From Ramularia collo-cygni (lineage: Eukaryota; Ascomycota; Dothideomycetes; Mycosphaerellales; Mycosphaerellaceae): a DNA stretch of 64,000 nucleotides. Positions 33,047-44,420 of this stretch are shown here, piece after piece. Each line of letters begins with the position of its first letter. Within the stretch, counting starts at the first letter, position 1. The notes under the pieces are model-generated. The model was not told where the DNA came from and ran no database searches. It was given only the letters and a program-made list of their open reading frames with translations. The DNA lies in contig NW_019716256.1 in NCBI RefSeq assembly GCF_900074925.1, positions 1,768,433 through 1,832,432 of the forward strand. The letters are read 5' to 3'. The translations under genes were made by a program, and so were the position numbers.

Positions 33047-33527
33047 GCGATCAAAGAGTTGTCATCACCTCTTCCTCACTTACCGCCAGGATGAAGTCTA
33101 GGGTCTTTGGNGCAGGTGTCAAGGGATGTGAGGGATAAGGGGAGAAGAGCTTCCGTGACGCGCGCTGGGATGCCACCCGGACTGCCGTTGACGTTGACGG
33201 CCAAGACTCACAAAAGACCGATGTTTCTCCGGAGTCTTTCCCATAGTCTGCTCGACTTGTCCGCCCCTAAGACGGCATACATGCACTACCTCGACAAATT
33301 GCAGAAACATTGCATTCTTTCTACGATGCTCGTCGCTCGAAGGGGGAGGACCTATACGCAGAAGATGGAACCTCAAGTAATCCAGTCGTCTGCTGTCAGT
33401 GCTTACCCTCGTATAGTACGCCTTGTTCGGGGAGTACGGAACTACAACGCGGACGCCCAGTGTCCTGTGTGAACTGATGAATCACTGCCGTCTCAATTCC
33501 ATCATCTTACAAGCTAACTCAACAGCC
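33047..33527. other. divergent upstream region
   Basis: Upstream of the CocE-type hydrolase. GCTAACTCAACAG directly before its ATG looks like an intron end, so a 5'-UTR intron or a further coding exon may lie here. An N is at 33111. Confidence 0.4.
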
Positions 33528-35210
33528 ATGGCAAGCAGCAGTCTTCGACGTCAACCTCGTGGGTTCTTTCGAGGCGTGTCTGACCGCTTCTTCTCCTGGA
33601 TATTTGGCTTCCCTCCAGAAAGATGCAACTTCACCACACTACCCTTGCGTATTCCCATCTCCAATGGCTTGTCACGCATAGAGCTCGCCGCGGATTTGTA
33701 CCAGCCATTGCGTCCGGACGGCGTCAAACCACTCGGGACAATTTTGATTCGATCACCCTATGGTCGCGGAATTCCCATTGTTATACCAGCACGCGCATAT
33801 GCTGCAAGAGGCTATCAAGTACTCTTTGTGAGCTCTCGTGGTACTTTTGGATCCGGTGGCGAGTTTGATCCATTCGTGACGGAGTTGCACGATGGCAAGG
33901 CTGTTGTGGAATGGATGCGTGAACAAGATTGGTATACCGGCACCTTTGCCACGGTTGGAAAATCTTATCTCGGATTCGTGCAATGGGCTTTGCTATGTGA
34001 TCCGCCTGAAGATCTGGTCGCTGCTGTCCCGGCGGTCAGTCCACATGATTTCTCTCGGATCATCTGGGGAAGTGGAGCTTTCAACCTTGATGTGGTTAGG
34101 TTTGGGGATGTGATTGTGAAACAAGAGAAACCGCTTCGTTGCTGGGATAGTCTGATGTCGTTTTGGTCGACTAAATTCGAGGGCGTGTTCGGTAGTCTTC
34201 CTCTGGCTCAGGCAATTCAGGCTCATCAACGTGGAGAAACACCTTGGCTGGAGAGGATGCTCGAGAAGCCTGACATTTCCGATCCTTACTACGCACCAAT
34301 GCAGCTTGGACAGGCACTTGAGCGGGCAAATATACCCATACTCATCATCACTGGATGGTATGACCTACTTCTTGAGCAGTCAATGGAGCAATACCTGCGA
34401 CTGAAGGAGAGGGGATGTAAGGTGGCCTTGACCGTCGGACCCTGGACACATTTGAAGAGTGGTTTAGCACCCCAAATGAGCCGACATGGATTCGATTGGA
34501 TAGAAGAACACCTTGCGGGGTCTGAAGAGGCGAGCCGTTTCGTTCCCGTGGAGTATTTCGTAACTGGCGCGCAAGAGTGGAGGAAAGCTGCTTCATTTCC
34601 TCCACACACTATACCTTCAACTCTTTACTTGCATGAAGGTGGGAAGCTACTAAGAGAGCCTCCTTCGAGCGAGTCTGGAATTTCAAAATTCACATTTAAT
34701 CCGCGTCAACCGACTCCGACTATTGGAGGCAATGGTTCACTCTCCGTAAAGGGGAGTTGCAATGATACGGCCCTTGCAAAACGAAGCGATGTCCTAGTCT
34801 TCGACTCCACTCCTCTTTTCGAAGACCTTGAGATTTGCGGCAAACCCACCATCGATCTTGCTCACTCAACTAGCAGCCCATTTGCTGATGTCTTTGTACG
34901 AATTAGCGAAGTGCACGAGGATGGAAAGTCACACAACATTACAGAAACTTTCAAGCGTCTGGACCCAAATCGCGATGAAGGTGTAGAAGTGAAGCTGGCA
35001 CTGAACTACTGCGCGCATCGCTTTTTGAGGGGGAAACAGATTCGAGTAATTGTCGCTGGGGGGAATTTTCCTCAGTATGCGAGAAATCATGGTGTGAAGA
35101 ATGAGGACAATAGGGGAAGCGAGACATGTGCTGTTGAGCACATTCTTCACCACGATGCTATTCGCATGTCGAAGGTTGTGTTGCCTGTATCATCTACAAT
35201 TCTGGGGTGA
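33528..35210 (+). CDS. CocE/NonD family alpha/beta hydrolase (Xaa-Pro peptidase S15-like)
   Basis: Serine hydrolase of the cocaine-esterase/X-Pro dipeptidyl-peptidase group. From the ATG at 33528 (AACAGCCATGG) it runs 560 residues without interruption. The catalytic Ser is 146 in VGKSYLG, the Asp 279 in ITGWYD, and the His 308 in VGPWTH, in the order and spacing of the family. SPYGRG and SSRGTFGSGGEF form the oxyanion side. From about residue 390 the protein changes to a beta-rich C-terminal domain typical of the group (LYLHEGGKL, DVLVFDSTPLFEDLEICG, ADVFVRISEVHEDG). There is no signal peptide, so it is likely cytosolic. The substrate (ester, amide or antibiotic-like) is not predictable. Confidence 0.92.
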   Translation: MASSSLRRQPRGFFRGVSDRFFSWIFGFPPERCNFTTLPLRIPISNGLSRIELAADLYQPLRPDGVKPLGTILIRSPYGRGIPIVIPARAYAARGYQVLFVSSRGTFGSGGEFDPFVTELHDGKAVVEWMREQDWYTGTFATVGKSYLGFVQWALLCDPPEDLVAAVPAVSPHDFSRIIWGSGAFNLDVVRFGDVIVKQEKPLRCWDSLMSFWSTKFEGVFGSLPLAQAIQAHQRGETPWLERMLEKPDISDPYYAPMQLGQALERANIPILIITGWYDLLLEQSMEQYLRLKERGCKVALTVGPWTHLKSGLAPQMSRHGFDWIEEHLAGSEEASRFVPVEYFVTGAQEWRKAASFPPHTIPSTLYLHEGGKLLREPPSSESGISKFTFNPRQPTPTIGGNGSLSVKGSCNDTALAKRSDVLVFDSTPLFEDLEICGKPTIDLAHSTSSPFADVFVRISEVHEDGKSHNITETFKRLDPNRDEGVEVKLALNYCAHRFLRGKQIRVIVAGGNFPQYARNHGVKNEDNRGSETCAVEHILHHDAIRMSKVVLPVSSTILG

Positions 35211-36853
35211 TGGAACATACCCGGGATGATGGAACATACAAGCTGCAGCGTGGCAGCAGACGTCGGGCCTTGATCAGAAGCGGGAGTGTAGAAAAGATCT
35301 CAGCCGTGATCATCCTCATCTTCACAAAGGCGCTCGCCGCCCCCAATCGCAGAAAGCTTATATACATCTCCATCGCTGGCAACGTAGCGACCATGATGGC
35401 TGGGACTGTCTTGAAAGTCTCTCTCATACCTTCTCCTTATCCACTCTACCTAGCCTCACAATATCCAATCGCTCCAACAACCAAAATTGCCTTTCCCTCT
35501 TGCAGCAGCCTCTGCAACATTCATCTGATCCTTCGCTTCACAAGCCCGTGAGTATCCTCCAAAACCTACAAAACATGGTATCGTGAATACATACCCCATC
35601 CGTTCAGAAATTCCTGTCCAAACATCTCCAACCGTGCTAAACTGGATGACCAGAAGATTCAAGCCTACTACACTCAAGGCCCTCAACGAAGACCAAGCGA
35701 AGCCGGCATGCAAGTTATGGCTACTTCCCCTGGTAGTCGTGATGATCCCGCTGTTCGAGGTTGCTCCAGCAGAGACGAAGGATAGATATCCCTTCTCGGA
35801 ACCAAGGAGATTGGTGCTGTTTAGAAGACCTTGGAAAATGCCATGAAAGCTCCCGCGCTGCAATCCCTCTGTTCTCAGCAAAGACTTCTCCTCTATACTT
35901 GCGTGGACAAGTATGATACGAATAGCATCTACACATTGGGAGTAACTCATCAAGTCAGGAGAAATTCGAAGCTCTCCTCTTCTCTAAGCGACGACTATGC
36001 TTGTAGATAGGTAACCACCACTACTTAGATTAGTAGTATTGTCCGCACTCTAAATATTCGGCAAAGATGAAGAGTGGATATATCTTTGCACGATTAAAGA
36101 GCTTGTGGACCAGTTTTTTGAAGCGCCGTAAGACGGGATTGTGATGGCCATTCGATCATTCATGATCGTCGTAGAATACACTTTTGACCTTATAGGGAAG
36201 CAGAAGCACTTATTTCAATCACCCTCCTCGTTACATCATTACAGTCCAGTTCGAATTATACCGAGAGTACGTTGCACAGTATATAGAATGCTGTGAAGCG
36301 TTGTGACTACTCAAGACACTGCTCACAGCTGTCTCGGACTATTACGTTCTTTCTTGCCTCCATAGATTAGAGGACGTTGCAACAGCCTTGATGTCTCGCA
36401 ACAGACTCGATATCTCGCAACATACAATATGCTAGGAATCATGTTGAAATAGACTAGCCGTCTTGCAAAGTTGCAAAGTAATAGATGATATGAATGGCAT
36501 TCTATGTATACTCCCTGTGTGCTCGTAGCCTACTAGTACTTTCAAATAGACTTGCAGTAAATCTGAGCTTCTTCTATCGTCGCTACCTGATAGCATCACT
36601 TCCATGTCAAAATGAACATGTATACCGTTCTCAATTGAGCCGTGGGCCAGAAATGATGCACGTGAGCATACCACTGACATCCCCTTCATGATATCACCCC
36701 GATCAATACCTCCTTTTGAAGAATCTCCTCGCCCACAGACGACAAGCGGCTGTAAGCTTGCAAACCATTATCCAAAGAGCTATATCCTCTCGAAATATCG
36801 AACCCTTTCCAACGCTTGCTTCTTCCAAAACGAAAAGCCTTGACGGCACTCCA
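35211..36853. other. possible remnant of a membrane-protein gene; otherwise empty
   Basis: On the minus strand 35953-35456 is open and has hydrophobic parts (SVVGLNLLVIQF). A second stretch near 35427-35211 reads IMVATLPAMEMYISFLRLGA. I could not join them with consistent phase, so they may be remnants of one gene or chance. The rest (36000-36850) holds no supported feature. Confidence 0.3.
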
Positions 36854-37522
36854 TCATATCCCTCCACCTCCTCTCTCATTAATCATACATTTCCTCAATT
36901 CATAAAAGGCCCTCGCTGCCTCAACATCAGCAATAGTACGCNAACCGCTCAAAGATATCCCCCAAGCAACCAGCTTCCTCACCCGAATCCCATTCTCCGC
37001 CCGAACCAAGTACCGCGTAAAGTCTACAAGCCGCTGACGAACAGCGTCCAGCAAATTCCTCTCCTCCAGACCCTGCCAAACAAGCCTCATATCATCCTGC
37101 GCCTTTGTATTATACCACAAAGCATACTCAGACATTCCCTGTTCCGCATAGACTCTCGCGCAGATATCTTGGAACCTAGCACGGCTGTAAGGACCTAGTG
37201 CCGGATCTGCCAGGGATTCGTGACATTGGCTGAGGATTTCACTCCAGGGGGGTTGGGAGCTTGAGTTGGAGAGAATGTTTGGATAGAGGGGTGGGTTGNG
37301 TAATGTGCAAACGCGAGCGTAGCGTTCTCGGTGTGCTTGGTGTGCGAGGTTTATGGAATAGAGGTTTTCGATGTTGCGTTCGTGTTCGGGGCGGTTTGCC
37401 ATGGTTGTGATAGTTGGGAGATTGGGAGTAGATGTGGAGATGGTATGTTCGTTGTTAATGTCCAGGATGTGAATGGAGTGGGAGATGTCTTGAGAGGTAG
37501 CATTTTGAAAAGCATCCTCCAA
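36854..37522 (-). CDS. unrecognised fungal protein, DPAL-type helical
   Basis: A single frame of 222 residues, with a second possible start at MANRPEHERN about 40 residues in. No named domain. The middle is helical, with WSEILSQCHESLADPALGPY followed by SRARF, then AEQGMSEYALWYNTKAQDD. It resembles the 142-residue protein at 44421-44969 (EALSDPALPRWHRAEYH), so the two look like members of one fungal family. Two N bases fall inside codons. It sits 145 bases from the 3' end of AAR2 on the same strand. Confidence 0.6.
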   Translation of the reverse strand: MEDAFQNATSQDISHSIHILDINNEHTISTSTPNLPTITTMANRPEHERNIENLYSINLAHQAHRERYARVCTLXNPPLYPNILSNSSSQPPWSEILSQCHESLADPALGPYSRARFQDICARVYAEQGMSEYALWYNTKAQDDMRLVWQGLEERNLLDAVRQRLVDFTRYLVRAENGIRVRKLVAWGISLSGXRTIADVEAARAFYELRKCMINERGGGGI

Positions 37523-37667
37523 TGGATGTCCCTTCCGAAGTTCCTGTTGTCGAGGAAAGCAGTTGGGGAAGAACCGCAGGCAAGAGCAACTCTTTCACTC
37601 CACTTCGGAGCACCCTCTTCCACTTCTCGCCATTCATCTCCCATGCAACTCTTCCAAGTAGACGGTA

Positions 37668-39130
37668 TCAGTACCTAGAATCCATATCCTCCAGATCCTG
37701 CGTCTCCTCGCCACTATCATCAGCCCCATCAACAGTTGCAACCTCCTCCAGATCATCATCATCATCGCTCCCACTCTCTTCCACGCCCTCACTAAGATTC
37801 TGCTGATCTCGTAATGAGGCATTTCCCAGCCGTACTCCCAGCTCTCTCGCATCTTCAGGACTAACACCCAACAATTTCGCCTGTTCGGGGGTGAGATCCA
37901 CAATTTGAGGTGCAAACTCTCCCATCTCATCATCCTCGTCAAAAGCCGTGCTATCCATTGTTACCTGCTCACCATCCTCCAGCTCCAACACTCCCGATCT
38001 TAAGAAGTCCCCTCCAAAAGTCCAGCCATGCTCATCGCGGAGATATTCGTAGAGGTCATCGAGTTCATCCATTACATCTCCTACATCTGCTGAGCCTGGA
38101 GGAAGGGATTCTAACCCTTTGCGAAATCGCATGAGAAGGGTTTTGAGAAGCGATCCACTCTCTTCGGCTAGATCGATCAAACCACCTTCGGCATCTTTGC
38201 AGTGTTGAAGTTGTAAGCGAAGGGTTGACAGGGTTCTGATGAATAGGTCCGGGTGTGTGGGCACTGCAGACTTGCAGGTGAGGAGTACTTCGAGCAAGCG
38301 GCGCCATTGTTCTAGACAAGAAAAGTTGTTGAGGGTGAGGATCATGAGAAATGTGAATTGCAGTTCACCGATTACCTGTGATGGATTTCATTAGCATCAT
38401 GTACAAGTATGTCGGTTCAGGAAAGACTCACCTCGCCTAAATCACCCCCCGAACACTCCAATCTGATTACATTCTCCAATGCCCAACTCCGGTCTTGAGC
38501 GGCATCCGTGCGTTCCCGGCCTGTTGCACCTTCTCGCCACGTCCGCTTGAAGTCGATTGTGAGANAGTTGAGCTCGCTACCATCCGATTGAAGCTCCTTT
38601 TTATCCTTCTCATCAAGTCCGGGGATGTCTTCAAGATCTCGACGTGCGGAGCTGGCGGAAGTGAGGTACCAATGATGTCCATCTCCACCAGTAATTCTTG
38701 ACACAAGTGGGGCCTTGATTTCTGAAGTCAGAGCCGGCCAGTCTTGAAGCTCCTCCGCAGCATCACCCTCCTTTGTAAAGGATGACTGGCGATAAGGTGT
38801 AAGACCTTCTCGCCAGAACGTTCCAAGGTTAGCTCGCCAGCGTAGCTTTTCGGCATCGTCAGTTTCTGCTTTTAGGGTCTCGGTGGCTTGACTCCATTTA
38901 GTGATGAAAAGCGGCACTTCGGGTGCTTGTGAGCCTGTGTTGTAGAACCAGAGACCATGGCGTTCGGAAAATGCTGTGGTGGTGCTTGCAAAGGCGAAGT
39001 GGAAGCCGGATGGTAGGTCCTTGACTCCGCGAAATCTCGGTGTGACGGTGAAGGAGAGAAGGTCAATTCCGGCCAAAGCTGATGGCGGGAGATCCAGTAG
39101 GAGAACCGCGGCCGATGATGCGGTTTCCAT
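37668..39130 (-). CDS. AAR2: AAR2, U5 snRNP assembly factor
   Basis: AAR2 binds Prp8 in the cytoplasm during maturation of the U5 snRNP and is exchanged for Brr2 in the nucleus, so it supports pre-mRNA splicing. Two exons, 39130-38432 and 38375-37668, with GTGAGT donor, GCTAAT branch and CAG acceptor, give 468 residues. The beta-rich N-terminal domain opens with LLLDLPPSALAGIDL, then FRGVKDLPSGFHFAFAS and HGLWFY, all typical. The helical C-terminal domain starts after the intron (VIGELQFTFLMILTLNN, then CLEQWRRLLEVLL). An acidic tail follows. An N at 38565 lies inside a codon. Confidence 0.9.
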
Positions 39131-39486
39131 GGCTGTGATGTGGTAGTGTGGATCTTGTTGTCAGGTTGTTATGTGGCAATGTTGATTACATGTATGCTGT
39201 CTTGCTCCGGCGCTCGAGGTGCGGCTTTCAAATTTTGCACAATTGCGATTCAAAAAAAATCACTTCTTATTGCTGGCCTTTCATTGCAGCTGTGTATTTT
39301 GCACATGTCTGACAGATCTACAAAATAAATTGTGGTGTAAGAATACAAGCGGTGAAGTGAATAGATACATGTAGCCGGAAAAGTAAAAGACCATCGTTCA
39401 TGAAGAAATGCATGTCACGGTAGCGTTATGCTTTATGTCTGAGAAGTGATTGTCGAATGCCTCGCCGATATCGGATCCGTAGGGTA
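39131..39486. other. AAR2 upstream region up to the transposon
   Basis: Upstream of AAR2 and ending at the TA target site of the element at 39487. No gene is supported. Confidence 0.5.
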
Positions 39487-39521
39487 GAAGTGTGATCCGC
39501 GCTACGCACGGTCCACGGTCC
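39487..39521 (+). repeat. left terminal inverted repeat
   Basis: Starts GAAGTGTGATCC and ends GGTCCACGGTCC. It matches the reverse complement of the right end (41561-41595) with a single G/A difference, so the ends remain almost perfect although the interior is heavily mutated. Confidence 0.93.
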
Positions 39522-39579
39522 GCACGTTTTCGAATCCAACTTCGAAAAAGGTGTAACTTTTACCGAGTTACTACGCTAT

Positions 39580-40830
39580 AACTATACGTCTAATAGAGGC
39601 CGCATTAAAGGAGCTAAAAGAAGGCGATAAGAAGTATATTACAAAAATTGCACGTAAGTATAGGGTGGAGCGTACTACCCTTAGTAAGAGGTTCCGCGGA
39701 GTCTATAATTCTCGTAAACGACGCGACGAAAACGCGTCTATTCTCTTATACTAATAGGAGCGTACGCTAGTAGCCTATATTAACACCCTTATACTTAGAG
39801 GCATTCCCCCTACGCCTACTATAGTTATAAACTTTATATTCGATATTACGAAGAGGTTACTAAAGCGATAATAGGTCCCTCGATTCGTAGAGCGATATAA
39901 AGAGCTAGAATCGAGATATCTTAATCCTCTAGATAAATTAAGGAAAAAAGCAGACTCTATACGGCAATATAGGGCCTACTTCGATCTATTAGTAAGCAAG
40001 ATAGAGCAGTATAATATATTGCTAGAAAACACATATAATATAAATAAGAAGGGCTTTATAATTAGGGTCCTTTAGAAGACTCGACGAGTATTTACTAAGA
40101 GCTACCGTACGATAGGCCGTCTACTTAGTAATATATAGGATAGTAGTCGTAAGTNGATTACCTATATTGCCTATATTTGCGTAGATAGCTCTAAATTACT
40201 ACCTAGCCTTATCTATAAGGCTATTACTAGTAATATTTAGTCTACTTAGACTTAGGATTTTAATGCGAATACTTATACTGCATTCTTTACCTCCTTACTA
40301 AACGGATAGACGGACAACTACCTTAGATTACGCTAGGTAATAGACGTATTTAATCGGTTTATAAAGCAGAAAGTAGGCCGTAACTAGAGACTCCTTATAA
40401 TCGATAGCTATAGATTATATATAAACATGCCGTTCCTTAACTACTATATTACTAACCGTATTATAGTAGCTATATATCTACCTTACTCTACGCATCGATT
40501 ATAGCCTCTAGATATGTCNCTTTTTAGTACCCTAGCTACCTACTATAGCTAGGAGCTCGTAAGATATATATAATAGAGTAAGGGTTTCTTAGGCGTATTA
40601 AAGCGTAACTTCTTCTATATGTTTAATATCGCATATAAACGAGCCTTTACTATATAGAATATTAACTCTAGCTTTAGGAAGATAGGTCTATATCTACTAG
40701 ATTCTTCTACAATTCTTAGGACTTTCGAGTCTATATTTAAAGATAAACTACGGTTAAATAGCAGTAGTAGGCTAGTAACCTTATCCTCTAAAACCTTAGT
40801 ATTGTCGGCTAGTTAATAGCGTTAGATACG
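39580..40830 (+). pseudogene. pogo-family transposase remnant (DDE superfamily)
   Basis: Allowing for stops created by C-to-T changes, the plus strand reads an N-terminal helix-turn-helix (KIARKYRVERTTLSKRFRG) and a first catalytic-Asp region CVDSSKLLPSLIYKA. Next comes the second Asp region LLIIDSYRLYI followed by IVAIYLPYSTHRLWPLD, the place where the family has its PPHSTH-x-LQPLD motif. It ends with a segment like the family's AFT..NI..AF..TGL. Several conserved Gly and His codons are changed as RIP would do. Premature TAG/TAA codons are frequent. Confidence 0.85.
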
Positions 40831-41560
40831 TGCAATACTTAAGAACGTAGTAATTAAGAACGAGAACAACGAGCGAGATATCTAGAAGCTATCTAATACT
40901 ATACTTTATATATAAACAGAGAACGCCCTACTTAAAAACGAGTGTAGTAGCCTCTATAAGGCCTTCTAGTATAAGAAGAAGAAGCGATAACGTACTAAAC
41001 CGTTATTTGCTATTCCTTAGGACTAAGCAGCTTAATAGTACTTACTAGCGAAGGTATAGGCTAGCTAGGCCCTATTAATTAAGAAGGAGCGTTAGAAAGA
41101 GAATAAGAAGAAAGAGAAATATCTAAAAGTAATTAATACACGTGCTACAAAGCAGTTAAAAGAGGATAAGGCTATATAAGCTCGAAAAAATCGCGAGATC
41201 GAGAAGGCTAAGAAAGTAGCTAAGAAGTAGAAGCGATTAAAGGCTATTACTATATAAAAATAGGTAAATAAGACTCTTTAGGCTTCTATTAGGAAGCTAA
41301 GGAAATAGCCTATAAAGACTACAGTTACAAGCAATTAGAAGAGCCGTATTATAGTGCTTAAACTACCGGTATCTAGCTTATAGGCTATATAGCCCCCCCG
41401 GCTAACTACGAGGCGCACACTCGTAGAAAAACTCCGCGCTACTTAGGGATTAAAGAGCTAATTATTACGAGCAATTTAAGCTATTAAACACGTAGATTGG
41501 ACCGTTAGTTGTTGTATAATTAATTGTTAAAGTAGTTCGTATATTAAGTAATTATCGTAA

Positions 41561-41595
41561 GGACCGTGGACCGTGCGTAGCGTGGATCACACTTC
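41561..41595 (-). repeat. right terminal inverted repeat
   Basis: Reverse complement of the left repeat with one mismatch (CGTGGATCAC here against CGCGGATCAC), followed by the TA at 41596-41597. Confidence 0.93.
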
Positions 41596-41597
41596 TA

Positions 41598-42017
41598 GTA
41601 GCAGAATTCGATCCTGGCTATAGTCTCTATACGATACGATATACTTATATATTTGAGTAATAAGTTATATAGAAATTTCGCTGTTACCGACGTCCTCTCC
41701 TCTCCCCTAAACTCCTCATACGACGTACAGCCTTATGGAATCGCCTCTATCCGCGCCTCCTTCGAGGTCCGCGTACCCGCATTACAGCACCCGTCCTTGA
41801 AGTTTTGCCCAACCCCGGGACGCCAATTGACCTTCGGCGAAGCTGGGACATTCATCTAGGAGTCGAGCGGCTTCTGGACTTTCTGGGAGGCCTTGTCGTG
41901 CGCTGGTAGTCAACTTACTGCCAGGTTTGAATCGAGATGCTGCCACTCAATCTGGCAGACTTGTTGCGCTCAGTCTGTAGCTCCACCGCATGTACCTCCA
42001 GCTCCTGCGCGCGGGGA
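41598..42017. other. no gene recognised
   Basis: Between the transposon and the decayed gene. A CT-rich stretch at 41690-41715 and no supported reading frame. Confidence 0.45.
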
Positions 42018-44145
42018 CTAGCGAGCTCGACCGATAAAGCTCCACGCAGCGGTAGAGCTCTGTAGCAACTTTTGCTCGATTTTGCGTCTCCCCTGGAAGA
42101 TTGCATACGTTCCAGTAAAGAGTGTGTGCTTGCCCAAGTTGGACAACATGACTGTGGCACACGCGCTCATCGGGCTGGAGCTGTGGAGACCTCTGCTTCC
42201 ATCCGGCAGCCGAACAGTCTGGAGGATTGCATCGAGAGAAAGGAGGTTGTGGCGTGACCCGTCGTCCGATCGGTACACTTGAGGCATGTAAACGTCTTCC
42301 GTCCTTCCCTGCGCATTCATCGGAATGAGTTCCAGAATCTTCTTCGCCTCCTCGACGGGTGTCAGCTCAAATGTCTTGCCGAGACAAGCTCAACGCTCAC
42401 TCCGGATCGACGCAGCGAGATGCTGTACGCAGAGAGTGGCCGAGAGTACCACGATCCCTTCTGTGGATGTAAGACGTCCACAATCGGAACATGTCACCTT
42501 CCCGCTGCTGCGCGGACCGAATAGACTCCGCAGTGGGGTGCCATCCTTCATGGCGGCGTTGATCTCGTCGGCGCAGACGGCAGCGGCTTGAAACGTAGCC
42601 CGCATGCCTTCTCCAGAAAGATATGTGCTGTCTGTGGTATCAAGAAGGAGGGCGACAGCGGAGTAAGATCGGGAATCAAGGTATATGCGAATCTTCGCCT
42701 TGTTCTGAATGACCTTCTTGTCACCAAGCTTGGTGCTACTGAACACGTCGGTGAGNAGAGGTGTGCTCCATTTGAGGTGTGATCCACGAGTACACGCACC
42801 GTGAATACTTCAAAATGGCTTGCCGGCGTATTACCGTCCTTTCTGTGGAATGTCAGTACAAATTCGTTGAACAATGGGGAAAATAGCGTATGGAGGGAGT
42901 TGCATCGACCCTGATACCGTCTAGTGACGCAGTCGATGTAAGCTGCAACCGCCCCACGCCACTCAACTATCTCCGTCTGACCGACTTTGGCATACACAAG
43001 TTCCAGGAAGCGAAGAGCTTTTCGGTGCTGAAGTCTTTCAACCTCGCCCTTGTAGACTTTCGCGTCTGGGACTTGTGCCGTGGTGGTGTATTCGTGCGCA
43101 CCGCCTTTGCACGTCGGAACCTTGTACTTGGTCTCAGGGAGGGGAGCAGAAAGCTCAGGCGGCTTGAGATTGACAATTGAGGGTACACAGGTCACGCAGT
43201 GGGACTGTTCAATCTGTACACCATCGCGGAGTAACATTGCAGGCATGAGCATCCTAAACATATTGTCAGATTGTACAGATTAATGCAGCATGGGAAACGT
43301 ACTGATACGAAGGCGTTGTTCCAGACCGGTGAGTCGTTGGGCGGCCAATGTGGTAGTCCGGGGGGGTGAATGCCGGATGTAGTTGATGATGACCATGTTT
43401 ATCAGTCGCTTCGGCTTGACCGGCACGGTGCGTGGCCAGAAAGGGTCGCCGGCGATGTGCTCCAGCAGGCTCGCCACGTTGTCACCAATGACAACTCAGT
43501 ATGTGAAATAGTGCCGCCTTTTTCGTACTTGTAAACTCCAAGAGAATTCTTGGTGATATCCTTTGCCACAGAGAGGTTGGCGTTTGGACGGTGGAAGATC
43601 AGACTGCTGTTGGTCGCATCCTTTGTCATCTTGCTAAAGTTCGTATGATTGACCGTACAGAGCACCTTTCGAACTTCAGGAAGAGCAAATATCGACTGGA
43701 AAGTCTCTGGTAGAAGAGACTTGTGGAGTTGTCGCTGCGTCCCACTTGGCGATCGTGTGCATCTGACGGAACTTGTGCTGAGACAGAGGAATCTTCATGC
43801 TCTCGATCTCTGCGGGTAGCAGCATGGTCAAATTTCGATCGCTTTCACCGAGACTGGTAAGTCCGCTGGCAAAGGCATTCGCGGTTTGCGTGCCCACGGT
43901 CCCCTGCTTGAGACAAGGCTCTTCAAGGTTGCTGGCTTTGTGGATAGCACAGCATCCTTCAGTGCCGCACCAGCAGCGCCCTAGTCTTCGAGAGCTACAC
44001 CTTCTCCCTCTTCCCCCGCGTCGATGACATACTGCTCCTCGCTCGGAACGCCAGCCTCCTCCGTCGCTGCCGTTACATCGCGTCTCGTGCGCTTATTCCC
44101 CTCTAGACTCGGACTTTCGCTGACAACCTTCTTGCGCTTCGCCAT
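42018..44145 (-). pseudogene. interrupted gene of an unrecognised family
   Basis: From ATG 44145 (MAKRKKVVSESPSLEG, a basic nuclear-signal-like start) the minus strand carries long protein-like stretches in changing frames: LTMLLPAEIESMKIPLSQHK, HRPNANLSVAKDITKNSLG, VASLLEHIAGDPFWPRTVP, FNEFVLTFHRKDGNTPASHF, TDVFSSTKLGDKKVIQNKA, and CSDCGRL near the end. One change fits a 101-nt intron (GTAGCT..CAG), but others near 43720, 43490, 43270 and 42760 occur where no intron of usable length fits, which points to indels. It may be a recent pseudogene of some 650-700 residues. I do not recognise the family. Confidence 0.45.
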
Positions 44146-44420
44146 TGTGCTTGGCGAGTTGATTGAGTTGACAGGTTGTAAACTGCTGGGTCCGGGCTGT
44201 TGGAACAGTGGAGATCGAAAATGCGGATGTCGTGGTGAAGTTTTTCGCTGGTATTTGGGCTGCAAGGTCTGGCGATTACGAAACGTCTACAGAAAACGCA
44301 GCAAACGCCGCATCAATCTGGAACGTTCCGCCTGAGCTCGGACATTCCTGTTTGCCAACATCGACAGATTTTACTGCTCAATTTCTGCTTTCTCCCTCGA
44401 AAGACAACACAAGTCGCACN

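Larger units (their letters stand above)
39487..41595 (+). mobile_element. RIP-decayed pogo/Fot1-type Tc1-mariner element
   Basis: A 2109-bp element bounded by 35-bp terminal inverted repeats and flanked by TA on both sides (39485-39486 and 41596-41597), the target duplication of Tc1/mariner elements. Inside, TA is abundant and CA/TG are scarce while CG persists, the mark of RIP acting on CpA. Stops interrupt every frame, so it cannot encode its own transposase. It separates AAR2 and the ordinary chromosome from the accessory block on the right. Confidence 0.93.

Noticed and set aside
10114..35210. polyketide synthase, transporter and peroxygenase as one biosynthetic cluster
   Set aside because: The genes are many kilobases apart with unrelated housekeeping genes between them.
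35207..35551. 114-residue plus-strand frame after the hydrolase gene
   Set aside because: It overlaps the hydrolase stop and opposes a possible membrane-protein remnant, with no start context or domain.
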